From: QHXW01 sp035297145
GTDB lineage: Bacteria; Acidobacteriota; Terriglobia; Bryobacterales; Bryobacteraceae
Length of the DNA: 64,000 bases
Direction: 5' to 3'
NCBI GenBank assembly: GCA_035297145.1
Contig: DATGZN010000014.1
Location: 1-64,000, forward strand
In this document: piece by piece, positions 42,801 to 50,260 of the stretch
How the letters are laid out: each line of letters opens with the position of its first letter
Numbering within the stretch: the stretch's first letter is position 1
Program-made: the position numbers and the translations under genes
The notes under the pieces: model-generated
Databases searched by the model: none
Told to the model about the DNA's origin: nothing
What the model saw: only the letters and a program-made list of their open reading frames with translations

Positions 42801-43547
42801 CTATACTTGAAAATAAACAACGACCGCGACCAATGTATCGGGTACGGCCCACCACTGTCGCCGAAATATAGCGAACGGCACTGTCGCGGCGCTGGAAAGA
42901 CCGGTGACCAAGCTATAGTGAAACCGCGCGCGGTTCTCCGCTCGTTCGACAAAAGGAGCATAGTCAATACCTGCGCAGGTCTCGACGTGTTCGCCGTAGC
43001 TGAAGGAGATGGGTTCAGCATTGGTTCCCGGCTGATCGCTAACATCGTACTCGTTATAGAACTCCTCCGAGGGCTGGGAAGCGATACGGGAGAACTCATC
43101 AGGCGGCGTTCCGCCGGGCACCACTAGGGCGCTCGTCGTGGGCTCAGGTTCTCCTTCGGACCGGGCTCCCCTTGAACAACTCATTTCGCTTACCAGCGCA
43201 GCCGTCGGGAAATCGTAGGAGCTGCCACGAATGCATGCCCATGTATGGCCTAATATCCGAGTATGCAATGGCTCGCCATGGGCACAGGACATCTCAGCAG
43301 CCCGAGCTCCTGCTAAGCGTGTGACGCGCTGATAGACGTCAGCATATTTGGTAAACGAGCTGCCCTTCGCCACCCTTTGTTTGAAACCGGCGGTGATCCG
43401 GTATTTTTGATCGCACGGCAAGACGCTCCGTGCGCCTCGCGAAGTGTAGACGAGGCCCCGTATCGTGAGCTCGCCAAGCCCATCACGCCATTCCGGAACT
43501 CCGCTGGGCAGCGTGCCATCCTCTCCGGGCTGAGAAAAGTCCGGCAT
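42801..43547 (-). CDS. Island protein of unknown function
   Basis: 248 residues; GGAG about ten bases before the ATG. No signal peptide and no known domain. The sequence has six Cys residues (LPCDQKYR, EMSCAHGE, HTWACIRG, EMSCSRGA, HVETCAGI) and mixed composition that looks protein-like (FTKYADVYQRVTRLAGARA, DYAPFVERAENRARFHYS). The last residues are hydrophobic. It lies between the integrase relics and the partial att copy, so it is cargo of the inner element if it is a gene at all. Confidence 0.4.
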   Translation of the reverse strand: MPDFSQPGEDGTLPSGVPEWRDGLGELTIRGLVYTSRGARSVLPCDQKYRITAGFKQRVAKGSSFTKYADVYQRVTRLAGARAAEMSCAHGEPLHTRILGHTWACIRGSSYDFPTAALVSEMSCSRGARSEGEPEPTTSALVVPGGTPPDEFSRIASQPSEEFYNEYDVSDQPGTNAEPISFSYGEHVETCAGIDYAPFVERAENRARFHYSLVTGLSSAATVPFAIFRRQWWAVPDTLVAVVVYFQV

Positions 43548-43923
43548 GGTTCATTATCTCCGTTTTGGCGCCTGACGTCGGCGACCCAGAAACTCACCCA
43601 TTACGTCCAGGCCCAGCACCGCGGCGCGCTGGAATAGCCGCCGGAGCTGGTGGCGTTTTACAGCCTGATTACAGTCCTTCGTTTATCGATTAAGTCCTAT
43701 CTGGCTCGTGTCAGGCGGCCTTCCGCTCAGAACCATTCAGAATATGCCTAACGATCCCGGCGGGTGGCTCCAAAAATCCTTTAATTCAAGCTACTTGCAG
43801 AGGCCCCTTCGGCGAGTGAACCACGCCGGATTTTGGTATGCCCAAAAGTATGCCCACCCTGAGCCTCCCGTACTCGCTCGATGGCTTCAAGGAATGCGTA
43901 GTGCAGTAGCGCGCCTTCACTGA
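43548..43923. other. Island spacer with partial att copy
   Basis: 376 bp without a convincing gene. It holds the 21-nt tRNA-Thr tail at 43752-43772. A plus-strand frame of 71 codons (43708-43923) runs across that tail and is therefore unlikely to be coding. Confidence 0.5.
43752..43772 (+). repeat. Partial third att copy (last 21 nt of the tRNA-Thr repeat)
   Basis: Identical over 21 nt, ending in GGGTGGCTCCA, to 48237-48257, including the CCC version of the T-stem base that differs from the tRNA gene at 41783. It probably marks the junction of two elements inserted one after the other. Confidence 0.7.
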
Positions 43924-45588
43924 TCAGCCCGCCAGGACGCGATGCACGAGTTGTACGACGACCGAACCTTCTCCCACGGCTGACGCGACGCGTTTGACGC
44001 TGCCCGAGCGGATGTCTCCCACGGCGAACACGCCCGGGACACTGGTCTCGAACAGATACGGGCGCCGGCCAGGAGGCCAGCCTGCACTCTCCAGTTCGTC
44101 TGCGGCCAGATCGGCGCCGGTCTTTATAAACCCGCCGCTATCGAGCGCGAGGCAGCCCTCGAGCCATGCCGTATTAGGGTTTGCGCCGGTCATGGAAAAG
44201 ATATGCCGGATAGCGTGCATTTCGGTTTCTCCGGTGGCGCAATTCCTCCACGTGACCGATTGGAGATTTCCGGCGCCGTCCAGACTGACCACCTCTGTCC
44301 GGAAGAGTAGTGTGATTTCGCGGCACTCTTCGATCCGGCGGATGAGGTACTGCGACATGCTGTCTGCAAGGCCTGAAGCGCGCACGAGCATGTAGACATG
44401 GTTCGCAATGGTCGAAAGAAACATCGCAGCCTGGCCTGCCGAATTGCCCCCGCCCACTACGATTACGTCTTCGCCTTTGCAGAGTTGCGCCTCCATAGAC
44501 GTGGCTCCGTAGTACACGCCGGCCCCTTCGAATTGCGCAAGGTTCGCAACCTGCAGCTTGCGGTACTCGGCTCCACAGGCGATAACGGCAGCTCGTCCAC
44601 GAATGGGGCTGTCGCCGTCACATTCGATCCGGAACGGCTGGCTATCGCATCTTATGGCCGTCGCCCGACGGGCAACGGCAATCTGCGCTCCGAATTTCTC
44701 GGCTTGCACGAACGCGCGGCCGGCAAGGTCCTGCCCCGAAATTCCCAATGGAAATCCGAGGTAATTTTCGATTCGCGAACTGGAGCCTGCCTGGCCTCCC
44801 GGAGCGATCGTCTCCAGCACCAACACGCTTAGCCCCTCGGAAGCACCGTATACGGCTGCCGCAAGGCCCGAAGGTCCCGCGCCAACAATAATCAGGTCAT
44901 AGACCCGCTCGCCATCGATTTCAGCGTTAAGCCCGAGACGCGCGGCCAGCTCCGCATTTGTTGGATTGCGCATCGGAGATTGATCACGACCGATGAGCAC
45001 CGGGATGTTTTCAGGACCAAGATTAAAGCGTTGCAGCAGTTGCCCGGCCGACGCATCCTGGCCTAGTTCGAAATATGTAAACGGATGCCCGTTGTGCACG
45101 AGGAATTCCTTGAGGCGAAGCGTGTCGGCCGAAGATCTGGAGCCGATCAGGACCACGTCTCCCATGGCGCGCGAGATCATAGCTACGCGCCGGCGAATGA
45201 ATACCCGAAGCAGGAACTCGCCGAGTTCCGGATCGTTCTGAATGAGGTTTCGCAGGCTGACCGGATCGAGTTCCACAACTTCTGTCGGATCGACGGTCCG
45301 AGCACGTGTCAGGCTGGGGCGGCCCGAGAGCATATCAAGTTCGCCCGTAAAGTCACCGGGCTGATGCAGGCGCATGTGAACCTCCCCCTCAGCGGAGGGA
45401 AGCACAGCCTCGATAGCGCCCTGCAGGACGACGTAGAAATGGCGCCCGATCGTCCCCTGATCGAAAAGGATCTCTCCCGCGGGAACGCTTCGGCGCATGC
45501 CCACTCGCGAAAGCCGGGCAATCTGCTCGCTATTGAGCTTGGGATAAAGCTCGTCGGGCAGTTCGTCAGAGAATTTTGATTTGTCCAT
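43924..45588 (-). CDS. cNMP-binding, thioredoxin-reductase-like flavoprotein without CxxC
   Basis: 554 residues. A cyclic-nucleotide-binding domain (about 20-135: GEILFDQGTIGRHFYVVLQG, GDFTGELDMLSGRPSLTRAR) is followed by a glutaredoxin-like segment (about 145-215: IGSRSSADTLRLKEFLVHNG), then a two-dinucleotide-domain reductase: FAD site IIVGAGPSGLAAAVYGASEG and NAD(P)H site VIVVGGGNSAGQAAMFLS. Where thioredoxin reductases have the redox CxxC, this protein reads YYGATSMEAQLC, so it cannot reduce thioredoxin in the usual way. Such cNMP-TrxR fusions occur in soil bacteria. It is island cargo, upstream of the outer att copy. Confidence 0.85.
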   Translation of the reverse strand: MDKSKFSDELPDELYPKLNSEQIARLSRVGMRRSVPAGEILFDQGTIGRHFYVVLQGAIEAVLPSAEGEVHMRLHQPGDFTGELDMLSGRPSLTRARTVDPTEVVELDPVSLRNLIQNDPELGEFLLRVFIRRRVAMISRAMGDVVLIGSRSSADTLRLKEFLVHNGHPFTYFELGQDASAGQLLQRFNLGPENIPVLIGRDQSPMRNPTNAELAARLGLNAEIDGERVYDLIIVGAGPSGLAAAVYGASEGLSVLVLETIAPGGQAGSSSRIENYLGFPLGISGQDLAGRAFVQAEKFGAQIAVARRATAIRCDSQPFRIECDGDSPIRGRAAVIACGAEYRKLQVANLAQFEGAGVYYGATSMEAQLCKGEDVIVVGGGNSAGQAAMFLSTIANHVYMLVRASGLADSMSQYLIRRIEECREITLLFRTEVVSLDGAGNLQSVTWRNCATGETEMHAIRHIFSMTGANPNTAWLEGCLALDSGGFIKTGADLAADELESAGWPPGRRPYLFETSVPGVFAVGDIRSGSVKRVASAVGEGSVVVQLVHRVLAG

Positions 45589-45834
45589 CCAGACCGCCTG
45601 GTTCCGCCAAAGAAGTATGTCTCACATCGGACGGAGCACCTCAATGATTATGCCGCCTGAACATCTCTTCGAACCATTTCACGAAGGCTCGGGCCTTTGC
45701 ACTCGTAAACGGCCCAACGGGTGAATGCCCCAGAGATCTCGGAGGAGGCGTTCATTCCTCGACAAGACGCATCACTTCGCCTGATTTTAGCCCCCTGGCA
45801 AATATCCATCGAGACGCATCGCATATAGCAGCCT

Positions 45835-46190
45835 TCACCGCTGATCATGCGCCGCGATGATGGGATGCGCAGAAGGGAGGTGAACCCAAGCGGGGGTAAC
45901 GGGCGCATGGATATCCGGATCTCTCGCCATTCGGGGCAGGTCGCCGCCGAAATCAGGGATGTTGGCGCAAAGCCAGACGGCCGGATCTTTCTCGCCCGAA
46001 CAAAGGGCGATGAAATCGATGGCCGCGCAGCACAGCAAGCCCGGGTGAACGCATCGCCGGAATCGAGCAGGCGCGCGGCAGGATCAAGATAAAAGCCCTT
46101 GAGCCGGTCCTTGACGGCCTCGACGAATCCGACAGCATCGGGGGGGATCGAGATCAACGAAGCGAAAACGCGGCGAGAAATAGAGAACAT
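45835..46190 (-). pseudogene. Frameshifted remnant of an unknown gene next to fic
   Basis: From 46190 one frame reads ISIPPDAVGFVEAVKDRLKG and FYLDPAARLLDSGDAFTRA; near 46024 protein-like sequence moves to another frame reading AIDFIALCSGEKDPAVWLCA and NIPDFGGDLPRMARDPDIH. Joined, they give a coherent protein of about 115 residues, so a single-base frameshift has probably broken it. The family is not recognised. It begins nine bases after the fic stop codon, in the same direction, suggesting it was once co-transcribed with fic. Confidence 0.5.
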
Positions 46191-46199
46191 CGCCGATTC

Positions 46200-47753
46200 T
46201 CATATTCGAGCCTCACCGTTCCCCGCAAACGAAGCGCGATACGCCTCTTCGACATTCGCCACTTCGGCATCCGTCAAACGAGAGAATTCTTGCTCGCGCG
46301 CGCGTTTCGAGAGCCGTCCCCCATTCTGATGCAGAAAGCGGAACAGCACATCGACGGTGCGGTCGGGCATGTCGACAATATCGTCGATGCGCCCACGAAA
46401 GCGGTCGTAGCGTACGAGAAGCTCGGTTTCGCGCGGGAGATCGTCTTCTATCGTCTTGCGGACGCACGCATAGAGAAACTCGGCGTGCGGCGTCGCGTCG
46501 AAGAAGCGATAAAAATCCCCGGTATCGTTCTGCACGCTGACATTGCCGTCCGCGGTCGGCAGCCAGTCGATCACGGGCAGAAGGCGCTGCGAATAGTCTT
46601 CCAGGACGGCGCGGTACTCATCGATTCGCTCCAAGATGGTGGCAGAGACCGGAAAAACGACGCCGGCCGGGCTGAACCCGCGTTGCGCCAGGACATGGTG
46701 AATGAGGTAGCGGTGGATGCGGCCGTTGCCATCGACGAAGGGATGGATATAGACGAATCCGAAGGCGAGCACGGTGGCCGCGATAACGGCGTCCATCCCC
46801 CGCGAAGCGCCGCGGTCGAACGCGACCAGTCCTTCGATAAGCGCCTGCAGGTCTTCCGGCCGCGCGCTGATGTGATCCGGGATAGGCACGCGCGACTCGC
46901 GGTCATGTTCACCGACGAAGCCGCCCTCTTCGCGCAGGCCCAGCCGGACAAACCGGGCATCGCCAATGACGAGCGCCTGCAGGCGCAGCAATTCGTCAAG
47001 CTCTATGGACCGTTTGCCGGCCTCGCCGATGGCGCGTCCCCACCGCTGGATGCGATCTTGCGGCGGGCGCTCGCCTTCGATGGCGTAGCTCGATCGCGAA
47101 TCCTTCAGCAACAGGAAGGCGGCCGTGCGGGCCAGAACATCCTTAGGCACGCGGGCGACGGCTTCCTGTGCCCTGTGGGCTAGGTCCATGGTGGCGAACT
47201 CTTCAAGCGCCGGTGTCCTGAAGACCAACGGGCAGAAATCCGGCGTGCCCGGAAGGTTGTTGCGGACGCGATGCCGTGATGAATTCTCGCCGCGTATGGA
47301 CCATTGCTTCTCGGGATCGACCACTGGCTCGAAATTTCCCTTTTCCGCATCCGGCAGGTCAAGCCGCCGCCCGAGAAGCCACTCGTACAGGAACCACGTC
47401 CGGCGCGCGTAGCTGCCGGTGGGCTTGGAGCGGACGATGTTTTCTATGTCACCCGGTGCGAGTGCCGCAAACAGGCGCTTCAGGACAGCTAGGTCGAGAC
47501 CCTCGTACTTGAGGGCGAAGGTGAGATGGCTCTCCACATCGGGGGATGGCGCATGGCGCGGAGTAAGGATTCGCCATCCCGCATCATTCTTTATGCGGTG
47601 ATGTTCCCCGGTCGCGGAGAGCGTTCGGGGCAGCGGAACGCGCAGGCAATGGGCATCGATGAGCGCGGCATACCCTGCGGGCGTGGCCCTTTCCGGGAGC
47701 GCCCGCTCGTGAAAAACCGTTACCGGCCCTGAAAAGCGACGCTGTGTCGCCAT
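46200..47753 (-). CDS. Fic-domain protein (AMPylase type, class II)
   Basis: 517 residues. The Fic core has the full motif HPFVDGNGRIHR (His337 to Arg348), needed for transfer of AMP or another nucleotide to target hydroxyls. Upstream, S222-YAI-E226-G is the (S/T)xxxE(G/N) inhibitory motif placed N-terminal to the core, as in class II Fic proteins that inhibit themselves. Residues 1-200 form an N-terminal region of unknown fold (LKRLFAALAPGDIENIVR), and a winged-helix-like tail (about 440-510) may bind DNA. The upstream region carries three phased repeats. Island cargo; the target is unknown. Confidence 0.92.
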   Translation of the reverse strand: MATQRRFSGPVTVFHERALPERATPAGYAALIDAHCLRVPLPRTLSATGEHHRIKNDAGWRILTPRHAPSPDVESHLTFALKYEGLDLAVLKRLFAALAPGDIENIVRSKPTGSYARRTWFLYEWLLGRRLDLPDAEKGNFEPVVDPEKQWSIRGENSSRHRVRNNLPGTPDFCPLVFRTPALEEFATMDLAHRAQEAVARVPKDVLARTAAFLLLKDSRSSYAIEGERPPQDRIQRWGRAIGEAGKRSIELDELLRLQALVIGDARFVRLGLREEGGFVGEHDRESRVPIPDHISARPEDLQALIEGLVAFDRGASRGMDAVIAATVLAFGFVYIHPFVDGNGRIHRYLIHHVLAQRGFSPAGVVFPVSATILERIDEYRAVLEDYSQRLLPVIDWLPTADGNVSVQNDTGDFYRFFDATPHAEFLYACVRKTIEDDLPRETELLVRYDRFRGRIDDIVDMPDRTVDVLFRFLHQNGGRLSKRAREQEFSRLTDAEVANVEEAYRASFAGNGEARI

Positions 47754-47808
47754 GTCTGTTGAGAACCTATGTTGCTCTGCGAATTACAGAGTTCATAGCG
47801 ATCGTAGC

Positions 47809-47870
47809 ATGAAAAACGTTTAGCATGCACGAAAAACGATCACAAATGAGTCCATAGTATGAAAAATGAT
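47809..47870. promoter_or_regulatory. Three phased repeats upstream of fic (candidate operator)
   Basis: The 12-mer ATGAAAAACGTT (47809), ACGAAAAACGAT (47829) and ATGAAAAATGAT (47859) recur with offsets of 20 and 30 bp, that is two and three helix turns, so all face the same side of the DNA. Two of them are preceded by TAGCATG or TAGTATG. They lie 56-117 bp before the fic start. Binding by an island regulator, or by the Fic protein's own C-terminal region, is inferred. Confidence 0.5.
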
Positions 47871-47968
47871 TATCCCTTCGGATCGAGCGCCGCGACTTCG
47901 CCATCAATGACGGTTTCATCCGGCATCGACGCCAGCGCCTTCACAATGCCGGGATATAACACCGCTAG
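47870..47968 (-). pseudogene. LigD-type ATP-dependent DNA ligase fragment
   Basis: A short minus-strand stretch reads PGIVKALASMPDETVIDG followed by EVAALDPKG and a stop. This matches the part of bacterial ATP-dependent ligases (LigD ligase domain) just after the adenylation motif, where VIDGE(I/V)VALD is highly conserved. Nothing of the remaining ligase is present on either side, so it is a fragment left by recombination at the island edge. Confidence 0.6.
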
Positions 47969-47970
47969 CC

Positions 47971-48212
47971 CAGCGCTAAGCGGCAGCTCACGTCGGCAGC
48001 GGCTTCCCGAAGTCCCCCGACGTCTGCTCAGAGAACCAGGCCAAGTCCCAGACCCAGCCCTGCACGACTCTTTGTCAGCCGTTTTGTCAGCCAGAGAGTC
48101 CAGTCTCATGTGTTTTCCACAGGGTGTCAGGAGTTTCGGCGCATCTCAACAAACGCCGAAAACAGGCCGAAAGTGAGAAAAATAGGTACAGTAGAGACTT
48201 GACACGTATGGT
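47971..48212. other. Non-coding island edge
   Basis: About 240 bp between the LigD fragment and the outer att copy. No coding frame with a recognisable product is seen. Confidence 0.4.
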
Positions 48213-48257
48213 TTCGTAATCAGCAGGTCGCCGGTTCGATCCCGGCGGGTGGCTCCA
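48213..48257 (+). repeat. attR-type site: displaced 3' half of tRNA-Thr
   Basis: 43 of 45 bases equal the 3' half of tRNA-Thr at 41753-41797, from the anticodon loop through CCA. No 5' half precedes it, so it is not a functional tRNA. The two substitutions form a G-C pair where the tRNA gene has A-T, which is what one expects if one copy came with the element from another host's tRNA-Thr gene. Confidence 0.85.
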
Positions 48258-48329
48258 ATATTTTCAGGCACTTGCGGTAGGATCTTCCTCATTGAAGCAG
48301 CCGTGGTGACTTCAAATCGGAAGTTGAAC

Positions 48330-48600
48330 GACTTACTCCAAAACATCTTGGTCGACAACTTTTTCCCGGCGATGCGAATTCCGCGTTGCGCGGCCGGGTT
48401 TTCACCGAGACGGACCGGCACGGCTCGCAACTGGTGCTCATTGTGAATCACAAGTTGGCGCAACACTTCTGGCCCGGTCAGGACCGATCGGCAAGCGGTT
48501 GCGCATCGGTACGCCAGAGATGCAGACGCCGTGGCTGACAGTGGTGGGGGAAGTGGGGCGAGAGAAAGAATCGCTGTGGAGGCGAAGCCGGGACTTCTGC
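48330..48600 (+). pseudogene. FtsX/MacB-type (ADOP) permease fragment, frameshifted
   Basis: Pieces in two frames fit the periplasmic domain of acidobacterial duplicated orphan permeases: VDNFFPAMRIP, then VFTETDRHGSQLVLIVNHKL followed by AQHFWPGQ, and after a frameshift DPIGKRLRIGTPEMQTPWL and TVVGEVG. The order and spacing match the family (FF..M.IP, VNE.LA..FWPG.DPIGKR). There are no membrane segments left. Confidence 0.6.
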
Positions 48601-48649
48601 GCAGGGCGCGGAGGGCGTAGCGAAGATCCTGCACAATCGCGTCGAGCAT
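48565..48649 (-). pseudogene. ADOP permease N-terminal fragment
   Basis: The minus strand reads MLDAIVQDLRYALRALRRSP followed by GFASTAILSLA, the standard beginning of acidobacterial FtsX/MacB-type permeases (QDLRYALR.L.R.PGF). The reading then leaves the family. It lies head to head with, and partly overlaps, the other permease fragment, so an inversion or two separate gene deaths occurred here. Confidence 0.55.
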
Positions 48650-48812
48650 AGTAGCAGTATGTCATTGCCAGATTGGATTGCGTAGTCTGGCCGCGTGTAG
48701 TCACCCGGCGTTTACGAATGCCTCATCGCCAGCGTACTCGCAGCAACCGCGAGCTGCTCACACAAAACACAGCAATTGCACGAATTCGTTATGATGTTCG
48801 CTTCCTTGCTGC

Positions 48813-50123
48813 ATGCGCAATTCGCCCGAGCATTTTGCCCTGAGTCTTGACGTTACGCGTCTGACCGTCGTGGCTTTGTTGTTCGCCTTTAGCTTAATCA
48901 GCTATTTCGATCGCACGATTATCTCGATTGCCGGCCCCCAACTGATGAAAGACTTTGCGATCTCCCCGACGCAGATGGGCGCCATCTATTCGGCGTTCAT
49001 TCTTGGCTATGCCATTCTGATGATTCCCGGAGGCTACCTGTCGGACCGGCTTGGTGCGCGCTTCACATTGGCGCTCATGGGGATATTCTCTGCGGTCTTC
49101 ACTGGCCTGATTGTGCTGGCCGGCAAACCTGGCCTTGGTGCCTTCTTGGGCATCGTGCCCGCGCTATTTGCCATCCGTCTCGGGTTGGGTGTGGTCACCG
49201 CACCACTTTATCCAGCATGCGCGAGAATGACCGCAAATTGGATTCCGGTGGTGTATCACGCGCGTATCCAAGGTTTTATTATCGCGGGCTCATCGGCCGG
49301 CGCAGCCATTTCACCAATCCTGTTTGCCTGGATGGTGATGCAGTTTGGCTGGCGCCTCTCCTTCATCTTCGCCGCCTCCGCCACTGCGGTTCTCGGCACG
49401 GGCTGGTTATGGTATGCGCGCGACTATCCCCCTGGAGTCACTCGCCCTCCTCGGAGCACAACCGGGGTTGAACGTGCCAGCTGGATGAAGCTGTTGGCCG
49501 ATCGGAACCTGATGCTATTGACCTTTGCTTATGGGACGCTGGGGTATTTTCAATACATATTTTTCTATTGGATTTATTACTACTTTGGTGAAGTACTGCA
49601 CCTGGGTGCACAAAGCAGTGCGAAATATACCACCCTCCTTTTTCTAACTGAAGGCACGATCATGCCCCTCGGCGGCCTGGTTTCCGATCGCCTGACGCGT
49701 GCATACGGGGCACAGTTGGGGCGCCGCGTCGTCCCCATGATTGGATTAACGCTCAGCGTGGTGTTCATTTACGCTGGCACGGTCGCTTCCGGCGTAGGCG
49801 CCGTGGTTACCTGCTTATCTCTCGCGTTCGGCCTGGCAGCGTGCTGCGAAGGACCGTTTTGGGCATGCGTCACGGAAATTGCCGGCGAGCGCGTGGGTGC
49901 CGCGTCCAGTATTCTCAACACGGGAGCGCAGGTCGGTGGATTCTTCGCGCCGATCCTTACCCCTTACATTGCCGCGCGCGCCGGGTGGTCGTGGGGTCTG
50001 TACGTGGGCAGCCTGGTAGCCATGTCAGGGGTTGTTGCGGTTTACCTGGCCGACGTCCGCCCCGGCAAGCAGACAGACTTTTCGGCGGCGGGCGCCGAAC
50101 CGGCTGTAGAACCTGTGCCGTAG
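48813..50123 (+). CDS. MFS transporter, anion:cation symporter-like
   Basis: 436 residues, twelve hydrophobic segments. ISYFDRTIISIAGPQLMKDF and the loop GGYLSDRLGARFTL (MFS signature A) resemble the anion:cation symporter group, which imports hexuronates, galactonate, tartrate and similar acids. It is upstream of, and in the same direction as, a DUF1553/DUF1501 pair and an enolase-superfamily dehydratase, so a sugar-acid substrate is reasonable. It starts just outside the decayed island. Confidence 0.87.
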   Translation: MRNSPEHFALSLDVTRLTVVALLFAFSLISYFDRTIISIAGPQLMKDFAISPTQMGAIYSAFILGYAILMIPGGYLSDRLGARFTLALMGIFSAVFTGLIVLAGKPGLGAFLGIVPALFAIRLGLGVVTAPLYPACARMTANWIPVVYHARIQGFIIAGSSAGAAISPILFAWMVMQFGWRLSFIFAASATAVLGTGWLWYARDYPPGVTRPPRSTTGVERASWMKLLADRNLMLLTFAYGTLGYFQYIFFYWIYYYFGEVLHLGAQSSAKYTTLLFLTEGTIMPLGGLVSDRLTRAYGAQLGRRVVPMIGLTLSVVFIYAGTVASGVGAVVTCLSLAFGLAACCEGPFWACVTEIAGERVGAASSILNTGAQVGGFFAPILTPYIAARAGWSWGLYVGSLVAMSGVVAVYLADVRPGKQTDFSAAGAEPAVEPVP

Positions 50124-50171
50124 AGTGCCTTCAAAACGATAACGGGCCCGCGGCCCAGGCGGCGAGCCTGA

Positions 50172-50191
50172 TATACTCTAATACGCATTAG
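50172..50191 (+). promoter_or_regulatory. -10-like box overlapping start of a palindrome before the DUF1553 gene
   Basis: TATACT (50172-50177) is directly followed by CTAAT-ACGC-ATTAG (50178-50191), a perfect 5-bp inverted repeat. A palindrome next to a -10 box upstream of a gene (start 50261) is a good operator position. No clear -35 is seen. The regulator is unknown. Confidence 0.35.
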
Positions 50192-50260
50192 TTTTAATGC
50201 CTTGCCGTGATGTGGACTGGGCTCTGCAGGCCGTTCACCCACGGCAGAAGTCCTACATTA

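Larger units (their letters stand above)
41798..48257. mobile_element. Decayed integrative island at tRNA-Thr
   Basis: About 6.5 kb bounded by the tRNA 3' half and its repeat. Content: a frameshifted integrase relic next to the tRNA, a second integrase relic on the other strand, an unknown protein, a cNMP-binding flavoprotein, a frameshifted remnant, a Fic protein and a LigD fragment. The partial att copy at 43752-43772 divides it into about 2 kb and 4.5 kb, which suggests two successive insertions in the same site. No intact integrase is left, so it is probably immobile. Confidence 0.75.

Noticed and set aside
43708..43923. Plus-strand frame of 71 codons in the island
   Set aside because: It reads straight through the partial att copy and has no recognisable product or ribosome binding site.
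45648..46190. Single 180-codon minus-strand gene
   Set aside because: Only the first 45 residues look protein-like in this frame; the likely continuation is in another frame, so it is reported as a frameshifted remnant instead.
48146..48649. Minus-strand frame of 167 codons with GATRRDRTGDLLITK in its C-terminal part
   Set aside because: That peptide is simply the antisense translation of the tRNA-Thr repeat at 48213-48257, and its N-terminus is a permease fragment; it is a chance chimera, not a gene.
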